Assembly: GCA_051647245.1 (NCBI GenBank) | Contig: JBOFDS010000009.1 | Location: 1-64,000, forward strand | DNA: 64,000 nucleotides | Source of the DNA: Brevinema_A sp051647245 | GTDB lineage: Bacteria > Spirochaetota > Brevinematia > Brevinematales > Brevinemataceae | Direction: 5' to 3' | Shown: one piece after another, positions 8,499 through 16,726 of the stretch | Layout: each line of letters opens with the position of its first letter | How positions within the stretch are numbered: the first letter of the stretch is position 1 | Notes under the pieces: model-generated | Databases searched by the model: none | The model's input: the letters and a program-made list of their open reading frames with translations, nothing else | What the model was told of the DNA's origin: nothing | Translations under genes and position numbers: made by a program

Positions 8499-9514
8499 TA
8501 TTGAGCTTGAATATTTTCCCAAAGACGTGAATGCACACCTAAGGTTTCATCATCAAGAGCCTTGAGCATATTCGCTCTTTCAAGGTCTTTGTAGGAGACT
8601 GGTGATTCAATTTCCATTAGTTCACGAGCAGCTACATTTAATGATAAAGAACTAATATAATCCATAATGCGCGCATAAATATCTGGGCGATGGATAAAAT
8701 CTATAAATTTCAATGCAGCTTCTTTATTTGGGGCATTCTTCAAAATTAAAAAGCTGTCGATCCACATCATGGCACCTTTATTGGCAATGACAAATTTAGT
8801 ATTTGCTAATTTTTCAGGACTAAGAGATGGGATAATGGTATCAGGATAACCTTGAACAATATCAACTTCACCATTCGCATAAGCAATATGGAAAGAATCT
8901 GAATCGAAACGTAAAATATTAGATTTCCAATCAGCAAGAAGATCATTCAAGCGAGTCATAGCTGCTTCGTTTGTTTCGGAAATATCATAGCCAAGGTACA
9001 GTAGTGCAGATCCAACTACCTCACGCATATCATTCAAAAGAGACATTCTGCCTTTGTATTTAGGATTGGAAAAAATATCAAAACCATTAACTGGATCTGT
9101 AACACGAGTTGTATCATAAGCAATCACGGTAGGACCAAAAGCAAAAGGTACTACATGATTTTTCTCAGGATCAATAACAGCGATAGACTTCATGATTTGA
9201 GGATCGATATTTGTGATATTTGGGATAGCTGACATATCGATTTCATCCGCCAAACCTTCTTTGATCATGATTTCCGCATAATCTAACGAAGGAGTTACAA
9301 TATCATAACTACCTGTACTGGATTTGATCTTAGTATACATTTCTTCGTTGGAAGAAATCGCATCTTCAACGACCCTAATTCCTGTTTCTTTAGTGAAATC
9401 GTCGTAGACATCTTGAGGAATATTGTCTGTCCACATGTAGAGTTTAACTTTCTCAGATGATTGAGAGCAAGAGAGGGTAAACAATAGAATAAATAGTGAT
9501 AAATATCGCATCAT
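8498..9514 (-). CDS. potD: Spermidine/putrescine-binding lipoprotein
   Basis: 338-residue extracytoplasmic solute-binding protein. The N-terminus is a lipoprotein signal with lipobox LSCS (Cys16). The body matches PotD/PotF: KLYMWTDNIPQDVYDDFTKETGIRVVEDA, YDIVTPSLDYAEIMIKEGLADEID, and the C-terminal WIDSFLILKNAPNKEAALKFIDF. It delivers polyamine to the PotBC channel. Last gene of potABCD, 24 nt after potC. Confidence 0.93.
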   Translation of the reverse strand: MMRYLSLFILLFTLSCSQSSEKVKLYMWTDNIPQDVYDDFTKETGIRVVEDAISSNEEMYTKIKSSTGSYDIVTPSLDYAEIMIKEGLADEIDMSAIPNITNIDPQIMKSIAVIDPEKNHVVPFAFGPTVIAYDTTRVTDPVNGFDIFSNPKYKGRMSLLNDMREVVGSALLYLGYDISETNEAAMTRLNDLLADWKSNILRFDSDSFHIAYANGEVDIVQGYPDTIIPSLSPEKLANTKFVIANKGAMMWIDSFLILKNAPNKEAALKFIDFIHRPDIYARIMDYISSLSLNVAARELMEIESPVSYKDLERANMLKALDDETLGVHSRLWENIQAQ

Positions 9515-9538
9515 ACACCATCCTTATAATATTAATGC

Positions 9539-10315
9539 TTACTTAAAAGCAATTTTCATGTATTTTTTATTGAGGGAGAACAAAATAATGGATACTCCAA
9601 TGATCAATACGGACAAGGCATTGATTGCTGGAGAAAGCCCAAATCTAATAGCTGAGTAAATATAAATTGGCAATGTTGTTGAACCAGGGCCAGAAACAAA
9701 GAAGGTAATAGCAAAATCATCTAGTGACATCGTTAAAGTCAATAAGAATGAAGCAATCAAGCCTGGAGATAAAATTGGGAGCAGGACACGCATCCAAATT
9801 TGCCAATCATTTGCCCCGAGATCTTTGGCTGCTTCGATGACGGAGAGATCGCTATTATCGAGAATTGATAAAATCAATAGCACCGCAAAAGGAATATTCA
9901 TCGTGGTATGAGCTATAAAGACCGTCCCGATTCCTAGTGGCATTGCCATCAAAACAAATAAGGTCAAGAGTGAAATCCCCATGATCAAATCTGGGAGCAT
10001 TAACGGCATATAAGAAAACAAAAGCAAGGTAGAACGAAGCTTTTTAGAATAATGCCAAATCCCCCACGCACCAATACATCCAAGTACTGTCGATAAGAAA
10101 GCTGACCCCAATCCAATAAATAAACTATTCATCAAAGCTGCGATCAAACGATCAGATCTTGTGAATAATTCTTGATACCACTCAAAGCTAAATCCTTGCC
10201 ATTCAGCAGACTTCCCATGATTGAAAGAAAAAACCAAAATCATCACAATAGGAATATAAAAAATAAAAAGCGTCACAATAAACAAAGCAAGATTAAAAAA
10301 GTTCTGTTTTTTCAT
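9539..10315 (-). CDS. potC: Spermidine/putrescine ABC transporter permease PotC
   Basis: 258-residue permease with about six membrane segments; the EAA loop EAAKDLGANDWQIWMRVLLPIL contacts the PotA ATPase. It sits directly after potB with no gap and before potD, so the transporter is complete. Specificity for polyamine over other small cations is inferred from overall resemblance of all four proteins to Pot. Confidence 0.92.
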   Translation of the reverse strand: MKKQNFFNLALFIVTLFIFYIPIVMILVFSFNHGKSAEWQGFSFEWYQELFTRSDRLIAALMNSLFIGLGSAFLSTVLGCIGAWGIWHYSKKLRSTLLLFSYMPLMLPDLIMGISLLTLFVLMAMPLGIGTVFIAHTTMNIPFAVLLILSILDNSDLSVIEAAKDLGANDWQIWMRVLLPILSPGLIASFLLTLTMSLDDFAITFFVSGPGSTTLPIYIYSAIRFGLSPAINALSVLIIGVSIILFSLNKKYMKIAFK

Positions 10316-11221
10316 TTATGCTTCCTGCTCTTTTTGAATTTTTTGAGAGACCATCATTAAGATCAGAGCGACCAAACAAATTACTGTTGAAATCGCTGCA
10401 GCAAGTGGCATATTTCGTCCCACAGTTGCGTTATGCACGACGAGACTTCCTAAAACGTAGGAATCTTGACCACCTACAAGCCTTGCAATAGCGTAATTTC
10501 CAAAGGTATTGATAAATGTAAACACAAATGCAGAAATCAATCCACTGCTAATCCCAGGAATATAAACAAATAAAAGACTTTGCCATTTTTTTGCACCAAG
10601 ATCTTCCGCTGCTTCTAACAGAGAAAAATCAAACTTTTCTATTGTTGAAAAAATCGGAATAATAGAAAATGGGAGACAAATATAAATCGACATTAAAGTT
10701 ACAGAAAAATTGTTGTAAAGTAAGGCAAGAGGCTTATCGATAACACCCATCGCAAGGAGCGTTGCATTGATAAGACCGTTATTCCCAAGGATTTTCACCC
10801 ATGAGAAAATTCTAATCAAAAAGTTCACCCAAAATGGTAAAATCAAGAGCAAAAGCCAAAGATCTTTGTAAGATGACCTTGAAATAAAATGGGCAGAAGG
10901 CAAGGCAATCAAAACACAAAAAATTGATGTGATGAGAGCGATGGTTAAGGTGCGTAGGATTGTTACGACGACGCGGGGTTCGGACAATTCAACATAAGCA
11001 GCAAGACTAAACTTCAAATCAAGATTTGCAAATGTCCCTAAAGCATCTCCGAGCCCTTTAGATTTGAGGGTTGGCACAAAATCTCTGATGGCGATGAGGA
11101 TCTGATTCCAAGATTGGTTATCAACAAAAGACACCAAAATCACTAATATTGTCGGAATCACAAAGAATAAACTCATCCAGATCAGATATGGTGCGACGTA
11201 TAATTTGAGTTTTTTGTCCAT
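10316..11221 (-). CDS. potB: Spermidine/putrescine ABC transporter permease PotB
   Basis: 301-residue permease with a typical PotB start (YVAPYLIWMSLFFVIPTILVILVSF), a long outer loop, and the EAA motif EAAEDLGAKKWQSLLFVYIPGI. The start overlaps the potA stop and the end abuts potC, indicating translational coupling. Confidence 0.92.
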   Translation of the reverse strand: MDKKLKLYVAPYLIWMSLFFVIPTILVILVSFVDNQSWNQILIAIRDFVPTLKSKGLGDALGTFANLDLKFSLAAYVELSEPRVVVTILRTLTIALITSIFCVLIALPSAHFISRSSYKDLWLLLLILPFWVNFLIRIFSWVKILGNNGLINATLLAMGVIDKPLALLYNNFSVTLMSIYICLPFSIIPIFSTIEKFDFSLLEAAEDLGAKKWQSLLFVYIPGISSGLISAFVFTFINTFGNYAIARLVGGQDSYVLGSLVVHNATVGRNMPLAAAISTVICLVALILMMVSQKIQKEQEA

Positions 11222-12342
11222 TAGTCACTTACCTCTACGATATAAGAGTCATCAGCATCCCACAAATACCACGCATCTTCGCCCCAATGGACTACTTCTG
11301 TACCATCTTCGAAGAAAATATCATGTTGTTCGAAAGCTTTGAAGTATTCTTCTTGACCTTCTATTTTTAAGAAATATTTACTTTGGAAGCCTGCATAAAT
11401 AACATCATAAACTTTTCCTTGAACAAGATTATGCCATTCATTTGGGAGTTTTGGTTTATTTTTGAGGACTTCAATTTTTTCAGGACGAACACTTAATACA
11501 ACACGTTGCCCTACTTTTACTTTTTTATCAAGCTCAACAATCACTTCACCAAAAGTTGTTTCCATAGTTGCATGCATATCATCGAGAATTTTGGTAATGC
11601 GACCTTCGAAGAAGTTGTTCTCTCCAATAAAATCAGCTACAAATGCTGTCGCCGGTGTCTCATAAAGTTCAACAGGAGTACCCACCTGTAAGACTTCCCC
11701 TTCATTCATCACAGCAATACGATCGGAGACGCTGAGCGCCTCTTCCTGATCATGCGTTACAAGAATAAAGGTAATCCCCACTTCATCATGGATACGATCA
11801 AGCTCAAGAAGCATATGCTGACGCAATTTAGCATCAAGCGCAGAGAGAGGCTCGTCTAAGAGCAAGACTTTTGGCTCATTTGCTAAGGCGCGAGCAATCG
11901 CAACACGTTGCTGCTGTCCACCAGAAAGCTGGTGAGGGTATTTATCTTTATGGTTTTGCAATCTACCTAACTCTATATAAGATATAACTTTATCATGAAA
12001 TTCAGATTCAGGAATACCTTTGACACGGAAAGAAAACGCAATATTTTCATAAACTGTCAAGTGTGGGAATAAAGCATATTTTTGGAAGACAGTATTGATA
12101 GGTCTTTTGTTAGAAGGAAGATTTGTGATATCCTTATCACCAAGATAGACAACACCTTCATTAGGGTTGACAAAACCGCCAATAATACGGAGCAAACTGG
12201 TTTTACCACAACCAGATGGCCCTAAAAGGGAGAAAAATTCTCCAGATTTTATTTCTAAATTAATATTTTTTAAAACTTGGAAATCGCCATAAAAATGATT
12301 CATATTCTCAATTTTGATGGAATTATTAGTAATAGATAACAT
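11221..12342 (-). CDS. potA: Spermidine/putrescine ABC transporter ATP-binding protein
   Basis: 373-residue ABC ATPase. Walker A GPSGCGKTS, Q-loop, signature LSGGQQQRVAIARAL, Walker B VLLLDEPLSALD and the H-loop are all present. A TOBE-type C-terminal regulatory domain follows (about 240-373). First structural gene of potABCD. Its ATG lies roughly 245 nt downstream of a strong predicted promoter, and the leader contains a 39-codon ORF and a structured element, so regulation in the leader is likely. Confidence 0.94.
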   Translation of the reverse strand: MLSITNNSIKIENMNHFYGDFQVLKNINLEIKSGEFFSLLGPSGCGKTSLLRIIGGFVNPNEGVVYLGDKDITNLPSNKRPINTVFQKYALFPHLTVYENIAFSFRVKGIPESEFHDKVISYIELGRLQNHKDKYPHQLSGGQQQRVAIARALANEPKVLLLDEPLSALDAKLRQHMLLELDRIHDEVGITFILVTHDQEEALSVSDRIAVMNEGEVLQVGTPVELYETPATAFVADFIGENNFFEGRITKILDDMHATMETTFGEVIVELDKKVKVGQRVVLSVRPEKIEVLKNKPKLPNEWHNLVQGKVYDVIYAGFQSKYFLKIEGQEEYFKAFEQHDIFFEDGTEVVHWGEDAWYLWDADDSYIVEVSD

Positions 12343-12425
12343 AAAATCACCTTGAAATTATTTTATATAGTTGATAGATAATTAGACATAGATTAAGCCA
12401 CAAAAGAACAGGAAAAAACTTGGAA

Positions 12426-12545
12426 TCATTCTTGGATAGAAATACCCAACATCAGAAAGAGATGAAAGTGTAATAGAAAAGACAGATAATTAAGTGCAGT
12501 ATTGAAAGGGAGAGAAAAGCGGTTGAAACGCTGTAGAGTAGCCAT
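12426..12545 (-). CDS. Candidate 39-residue leader peptide of potABCD
   Basis: An ORF of 39 codons plus TGA lies in the potA leader. Its ATG (12545-12543) is preceded by a GGGGGG run at five-base spacing, a strong ribosome-binding site. The peptide starts MATLQRFNRFSLPF, carries a hydrophobic Phe/Leu/His-rich middle and ends GISIQE. It stops about 83 nt before potA. The ribosome site and start lie inside a predicted RNA stem. Known analogues in principle are regulatory leader peptides such as E. coli SpeFL. Whether it is translated is unproven. Confidence 0.5.
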   Translation of the reverse strand: MATLQRFNRFSLPFNTALNYLSFLLHFHLFLMLGISIQE

Positions 12546-12577
12546 TTTAGCCCCCCAACGCAGAAACCTCGTTTCAA
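12523..12577 (-). promoter_or_regulatory. Candidate switchable RNA structure in the potABCD leader
   Basis: On the minus strand TTGAAACG (12577-12570) can pair perfectly with CGTTTCAA (12530-12523), enclosing the G-run and ATG of the leader ORF. Alternatively GAAAC-GAG-GTTTC forms a local hairpin from the same 5' strand. The two are mutually exclusive, as expected of an attenuator or riboswitch-like control. It matches no riboswitch class I can recall. Confidence 0.45.
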
Positions 12578-12596
12578 ATAATTCAAACGGTAGCAT

Positions 12597-12625
12597 ATGA
12601 TACAAGATTTCTGTTTTTTTGTCAA
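12597..12625 (-). promoter_or_regulatory. Sigma70-type promoter of potABCD
   Basis: Minus-strand TTGACA, 17 nt, TATCAT. Start predicted near 12590, giving a leader of about 245 nt. The -35 lies 12 bp from the divergent promoter's -35. Confidence 0.8.
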
Positions 12626-12637
12626 TAATTTAGCTAC

Positions 12638-12666
12638 TTGAAAAAATAGAAAAAATATTGTATACT
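12638..12666 (+). promoter_or_regulatory. Sigma70-type promoter of the LtaS-like gene
   Basis: TTGAAA, 17 nt, TATACT; start near 12673, about 52 nt before the ATG at 12725, which is preceded by AGGAG. Confidence 0.8.
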
Positions 12667-12724
12667 ATGAAACTTATTGTGATCAATACCATTTTAGCAA
12701 TCATGCAATTTTCTAGGAGAATTT

Positions 12725-14563
12725 ATGAAGAAATTTTTCAACACTATTTTGGAACAAAGAAAAAAGATCGATCTCGCTGCTCTTAAGTTATTTGCAATAA
12801 AATTACTTAAAGCTTTTTTATTTGTCGCTATAAGCTCTGAGCTGATCTATCTCATCATCCATTTACAGTTTTTATTTGGGATTCCTCAGGCTTCTCTTTC
12901 AAAACTTGACGTTGAATTTACGCTTTTACTGGGGATTTTCAGTTATCTTTTGGCTCACGGTAATAAAAAACGCTATTTTATTGTCTTAATCTTGTTTTTA
13001 TTCCCTATTTATCAATTCCAATATTTTTATATCACCATCTTCAATAAGGCGTTTTGGCTCTCTGAAATGAAAAATTACCCTACTTTGATTCAAGTATCGG
13101 ACTGGCCTGATCGTCTTTTATATCTTGGTAGTTTCGGGATTTGGCTCTATGGGGTTGCCTATGTGATCTGGTTCAATATCAAATACATTTTAGAAAATAA
13201 AAAGCAACTCATCACTTTTTTGGTAAAACTTCCTATTCTTATTTACTTGACAATTTCTGTGCATACCACCTTAAATGAGACCCGTGAGATGGCGCCATGG
13301 ATGGGCGATTATCGTGAGACATTCTTCATGTCTGGTATCGTTAAAACCATTCAAACGCGTGAACGTAATACGCTGACCGTCATCCCTGAAGAAGAAGTTC
13401 AAAAAAGCTATAAATTCTTAAAAAATCTTGAAAATACAAGAAAAGAATACCCAATTTCTGCATCTCCTACAAAAGCTCCTGAGAAAAAGAAAGCCATTTT
13501 TGTTATTATAATGGAATCTTTCTACGATTTTCGTGATTTATATCCATTGTTTGGGGAAAACAACCCCTTCCCAAAAGAGTACCTTGATCTTGTTACCGAA
13601 AACACCTACACAGGGCCTAATCAAAATCATGGTAGTTTCTTAGCTCGTATGGTAGCTCTCACTGCGTCATATCCTTTACAGCTTCTCAATGAGTCCCGCC
13701 CTCACCCTTACACCTTTCCTTATGAACTGAAAAAACATGGGTACACTAGCTATGTCCTTGAGGCGGTGACTCCGACTTATAATTTACCAAAGATCTATAA
13801 GAATTGGTTTGTTGACCATGAAGAATATTGTCTTTTCGGAGATGACTGGTCTGGTAAAAGATTGGATCCTTATCGTTTTGAAGAGCGTACTATTGAAAGA
13901 ATCAAGCAAACTCCAGACAATGTAACCCCATTTTACTTTATGTTTACCTTCCTTGGACATTCTCGTACAGGACGTTTCACGGATAAACTCGAAGATCCTG
14001 AGCATCTTGATGAATATTTGAAATATTTCAATGATGATAAAGAAAAACTTGCTGGAAAACGACAACTCAAAGGCTCTATTTTCAATGCAAGACGTCTTGT
14101 CTACTTAAAAAATGAAATTCTCAAAAAATATCCTGATGCATTGATTGTATTCAAATCTGACCATCTTTCTTTTGAAACACCACAAAATATTAATAATTCC
14201 CTCCTTCCTCAAGAATATAAAAATGCGATGAGCAAAAATCCTGCACCTTTACCTATGATTATGATTGATGGACAAAAAGGTCGCGTAGATCTACCAAAAG
14301 GTATTTCTCCAGGAAATCTTCCTTTAATTCTCATGGCAAAAGCTGGTATTCCTTACAAAGACACCCTCATGTCTCTCTTTTATATTGAAAATGATACTCA
14401 GGTGATGAATATCTATGGTAAGGTTTTTGACAAAAAAACAGGGATTCCTTTGGCTGATACCAATGCAAAATATCAAGAAATTATGCCTAAAAATAAAGCT
14501 GTTGAAAATATTTCTATTGATTTGTATAAAGGAAATTCCTACTCTACAAACTTAATGCAATAA
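12725..14563 (+). CDS. Membrane LtaS/OpgB-like sulfatase-fold phosphoglycerol transferase
   Basis: 612 residues: about five N-terminal membrane segments (within about 25-180), then an extracytoplasmic alkaline-phosphatase-superfamily domain (about 255-540). Motifs are IIMESFYDF (E264 as metal ligand) and FKSDH (Asp-His metal ligands). The nucleophile region reads NHGSFLARMV. OpgB has a Thr-containing GWTIAGMV there, so Ser304 may be the nucleophile instead of Thr. FLGHS fits the histidine motif before the final metal site. Likely adds phosphoglycerol or a similar group to an envelope glycan or lipid. Single gene with its own promoter. Confidence 0.75.
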   Translation: MKKFFNTILEQRKKIDLAALKLFAIKLLKAFLFVAISSELIYLIIHLQFLFGIPQASLSKLDVEFTLLLGIFSYLLAHGNKKRYFIVLILFLFPIYQFQYFYITIFNKAFWLSEMKNYPTLIQVSDWPDRLLYLGSFGIWLYGVAYVIWFNIKYILENKKQLITFLVKLPILIYLTISVHTTLNETREMAPWMGDYRETFFMSGIVKTIQTRERNTLTVIPEEEVQKSYKFLKNLENTRKEYPISASPTKAPEKKKAIFVIIMESFYDFRDLYPLFGENNPFPKEYLDLVTENTYTGPNQNHGSFLARMVALTASYPLQLLNESRPHPYTFPYELKKHGYTSYVLEAVTPTYNLPKIYKNWFVDHEEYCLFGDDWSGKRLDPYRFEERTIERIKQTPDNVTPFYFMFTFLGHSRTGRFTDKLEDPEHLDEYLKYFNDDKEKLAGKRQLKGSIFNARRLVYLKNEILKKYPDALIVFKSDHLSFETPQNINNSLLPQEYKNAMSKNPAPLPMIMIDGQKGRVDLPKGISPGNLPLILMAKAGIPYKDTLMSLFYIENDTQVMNIYGKVFDKKTGIPLADTNAKYQEIMPKNKAVENISIDLYKGNSYSTNLMQ

Positions 14564-14590
14564 AAAATGTATATTTTTTATAAAAAACTA

Positions 14591-14619
14591 TTGACATTCA
14601 GGGCAAGATATTTTATAAT
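14591..14619 (+). promoter_or_regulatory. Perfect consensus promoter of the tRNA operon
   Basis: TTGACA, 17 nt, TATAAT; both hexamers are exact. The start falls near 14626, about 10 nt before tRNA-Pro. Confidence 0.92.
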
Positions 14620-14636
14620 AATATACTAATATGAAA

Positions 14637-14711
14637 CGGGGTATAGCGCAGTTCGGTTAGCGCACCTGCTTTGGGAGCAGGGGGCCGTAGGTTCGAATCC
14701 TACTACCCCGA
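14637..14711 (+). tRNA. tRNA-Pro (anticodon TGG)
   Basis: Acceptor CGGGGTA / TACCCCG, anticodon arm CCTGC-TTTGGGA-GCAGG, T-arm TTCGAAT. CCA is not encoded. Confidence 0.95.
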
Positions 14712-14721
14712 AGAGGCTGAT

Positions 14722-14795
14722 GTGTCTGTAGCTCAGCTGGATAGAGCATCGGCCTTCTAAGCCGCAGGTCATAGGTTCGAATCCTATCAGACACG
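14722..14795 (+). tRNA. tRNA-Arg (anticodon TCT)
   Basis: Acceptor GTGTCTG / CAGACAC; anticodon loop CTTCTAA. The anticodon stem has a T-C mismatch at 27-43. CCA is not encoded. Confidence 0.94.
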
Positions 14796-14818
14796 AATAT
14801 ATGAAAGTATTAGTACAT

Positions 14819-14893
14819 GGTGGATATAGCTCAGTTGGTTAGAGCACTGGATTGTGGTTCCGGGGGCCGTGGGTTCGAATCCCATTATTCACC
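14819..14893 (+). tRNA. tRNA-His (anticodon GTG)
   Basis: Acceptor GTGGATA / TATTCAC with G-1 (14819) opposite C73, the histidine identity element; anticodon loop TTGTGGT. CCA is not encoded. Confidence 0.94.
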
Positions 14894-14901
14894 CAGCATA
14901 T

Positions 14902-14975
<74 letters not shown>

Positions 14976-15033
14976 AGACGTGTTTCGTATCGATGCTCGG
15001 CACTCTATCAGGTCGAATTATTCAACACATTTA

Positions 15034-15116
15034 GCGAGAGTGGTGAAACTGGTAGACACGCTAGATTTAGGATCTAGTGCCCAAAAGGTGTGTGGGTTCG
15101 AGTCCCACCTTTCGCA
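15034..15116 (+). tRNA. tRNA-Leu (anticodon TAG)
   Basis: Class II tRNA with a long variable arm; acceptor GCGAGAG / CTTTCGC; anticodon arm CTAGA-TTTAGGA-TCTAG. Confidence 0.95.
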
Positions 15117-15156
15117 AATATTTGTCCTTTTGGATATTAATAAAAACAATCTATCC

Positions 15157-15228
15157 GCGGGAGTAGCTCAGGGGTAGAGCATCGCCTTGCCAAGGCGAGG
15201 GCCGAGGGTTCAAATCCCTTCTCCCGCT
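15157..15228 (+). tRNA. tRNA-Gly (anticodon GCC)
   Basis: Acceptor GCGGGAG / CTCCCGC; anticodon arm TCGCC-TTGCCAA-GGCGA. Last tRNA of the cluster. Confidence 0.95.
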
Positions 15229-15238
15229 CAGTAAATTA

Positions 15239-15269
15239 TAAAACCGTCCAACACTGGACGGTTTTATTG
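15239..15269 (+). terminator. Intrinsic terminator after the tRNA cluster
   Basis: Stem AAAACCGTCCA / TGGACGGTTTT with loop ACAC, ending in the T-run; it lies 20 nt before the pth2 start. Confidence 0.85.
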
Positions 15270-15288
15270 TAATTATAGAGGTAATATC

Positions 15289-15657
15289 ATGAAGCAAGTC
15301 CTCATCATCAGAACAAAATATCCAAATACTAACGGAGTCCGTAAAGGGAAACTGATCTCTCAAGGTGCTCATGCTTCTGTGACAGCTGTATTCGATGGTC
15401 TATCCAAACCAACAACAAAAAACTTTGTGGAAACATGGTTTAGAGAAGGACAAGCTAAAATTGTTGTGTACGTTAAAAGTGAAGAAGAGTTGCTTGAGCT
15501 TTGGGAGAAAATCGAACAAAGCAATCTACCATGTGCGCTTATCAGAGACGCTGGAAAGACAGAGTTTGGGGGGGAACCTACCCTCACGGCTATAGGTTTG
15601 GGGCCAGCTCCCATTGACTTCGTCGACCCAATCACAAAACATTTACCATTATTATAA
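15289..15657 (+). CDS. Peptidyl-tRNA hydrolase, Pth2 (archaeal/eukaryotic) type
   Basis: 122 residues, the usual Pth2 length. Family residues visible are the KGKLISQGAHASV block (catalytic Lys/His region), the RDAGKTEFGG motif and the C-terminal TLTAIGLGP. It recycles peptidyl-tRNA released from stalled ribosomes. This family is unrelated in fold to bacterial Pth. GAGG precedes the ATG. It lies just after the tRNA cluster, separated by a terminator that could let some transcription through. Confidence 0.88.
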   Translation: MKQVLIIRTKYPNTNGVRKGKLISQGAHASVTAVFDGLSKPTTKNFVETWFREGQAKIVVYVKSEEELLELWEKIEQSNLPCALIRDAGKTEFGGEPTLTAIGLGPAPIDFVDPITKHLPLL

Positions 15658-15658
15658 A

Positions 15659-15688
15659 GAAAACCTTCCTGTCTTAGGAAGGTTTTTT
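15659..15688. terminator. Bidirectional intrinsic terminator
   Basis: Stem AAACCTTCC / GGAAGGTTT with flanking A- and T-runs, serving pth2 (+) and the radical SAM gene (-), whose last codons run into it. Confidence 0.88.
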
Positions 15689-16651
15689 GTTTGTATGAAG
15701 AATTTTATAGACAATCTTGCCATCGATAATTTGAGAGATAATTCTCTTTTCAGCACTGAGCATATCAAGATATCTACCTATTTCATCCTCTGTCGTTTGC
15801 GCAATCTCCATTAAATCTTCTAGGGACATGGATCGACGATCTAGCGTTGAGGTGATTGTTTCTTCAATAGAATGTTGATAATTCCTGATCTCATCTTTAT
15901 TTTTACATTTGCCGATGATCTCCACATCTTTAAGACCAGCATGAATAAAAGTGTCCTGCATCTCGTGAAGAACAGCCATAGAAGCGGGTTTGAGATCAAT
16001 TTTTGTACCGATACGATCAAGTCTATTCAGATGCAGTTTTGTATAAGGTATGGTTTTTAAGATCTCGATGAAGGAGTTTATTTCAGACTCCGTTGTATTC
16101 AAACCTTCTATAACAAAAATCTCCAGCCATAGTTGTTTGCCGCTTTGAGTGAGATAATTTTTTGCAAAATTTCTTAGTGCAGTCGTAACATCTTCAATAT
16201 GGATGCCATTCATAGGGAGATCGATAGCCCGAAAGACTTGCTCCGTCGCGCCATCGAGAGAAGGTGCAACAAGATCCGCAAGCATTAATTCTTCTTGAAC
16301 CCCATCTAGTGTAAGCATGACAGAATTCGTGATGACAGCGACTTTGATCTGGGGATAATTTGTCTTCACAAAGGTAATCAATTCTCCCAAACCACTGTGT
16401 AAAGTCGGTTCTCCTGATCCTGAAAAAGTAATAAAATCAGGTGGGTGATTATTCTCAATAAAATGAACTATTTCGTCCATTACAACCTTTGTAGGGACGT
16501 ATTCTTTCCTTTCATTGGTAAAGTTATTCGTAGCGCCACATTCGCAATAGATACAGTTTAAAGGGCAAGTTTTCCAAGGGATAAGATCCACCCCCAGTGA
16601 AATGCCAAAACGACGTGAAGGAATGGGGCCATAAAGATATTTGTAAGACAT
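15674..16651 (-). CDS. Radical SAM protein (COG0731-like Fe-S oxidoreductase)
   Basis: 325 residues. The radical SAM cluster motif is CPLNCIYC (CX3CX2C, about 29-36), followed by FSGSGEPTLH (SAM-binding GE motif) and ITNSVML. The start YLYGPIPSRRFGISLGVDLIP is typical of this COG, related to tRNA-wyosine synthase-like enzymes but of unassigned substrate in bacteria. A winged-helix-like tail (MSLEDLMEIAQTTEDEIGRYLDML) follows. Monocistronic, convergent with pth2. Confidence 0.85.
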   Translation of the reverse strand: MSYKYLYGPIPSRRFGISLGVDLIPWKTCPLNCIYCECGATNNFTNERKEYVPTKVVMDEIVHFIENNHPPDFITFSGSGEPTLHSGLGELITFVKTNYPQIKVAVITNSVMLTLDGVQEELMLADLVAPSLDGATEQVFRAIDLPMNGIHIEDVTTALRNFAKNYLTQSGKQLWLEIFVIEGLNTTESEINSFIEILKTIPYTKLHLNRLDRIGTKIDLKPASMAVLHEMQDTFIHAGLKDVEIIGKCKNKDEIRNYQHSIEETITSTLDRRSMSLEDLMEIAQTTEDEIGRYLDMLSAEKRIISQIIDGKIVYKILHTNKKPS

Positions 16652-16693
16652 AAAAACACCTTTTAATAATATCCTAAATTATAACAAATTCTC

Positions 16694-16724
16694 AAAAAAA
16701 AAGCTAGGAATTAACCTAGCTTTT
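16694..16724 (-). terminator. Intrinsic terminator of the M18 aminopeptidase unit
   Basis: Stem AAGCTAGG / CCTAGCTT, loop TTAATT, then a nine-T run on the minus strand. Confidence 0.9.
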
Positions 16725-16726
16725 GA

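Larger units (their letters stand above)
12343..12724. other. 382-bp divergent intergenic region potA / LtaS-like gene
   Basis: This gene-poor stretch holds two back-to-back promoters, the potABCD leader RNA element and the 39-codon leader ORF on the minus strand. The stretch 12343-12425 between the leader ORF and potA is AT-rich; I see no strong terminator hairpin there. Confidence 0.8.

Noticed and set aside
12523..12590. Purine, preQ1, guanidine or other known riboswitch in the potA leader
   Set aside because: The conserved core strings I know for these classes are not present.
14976..15033. Seventh tRNA in the spacer between tRNA-Arg and tRNA-Leu
   Set aside because: No cloverleaf or T-arm motif can be formed in the 58 nt.
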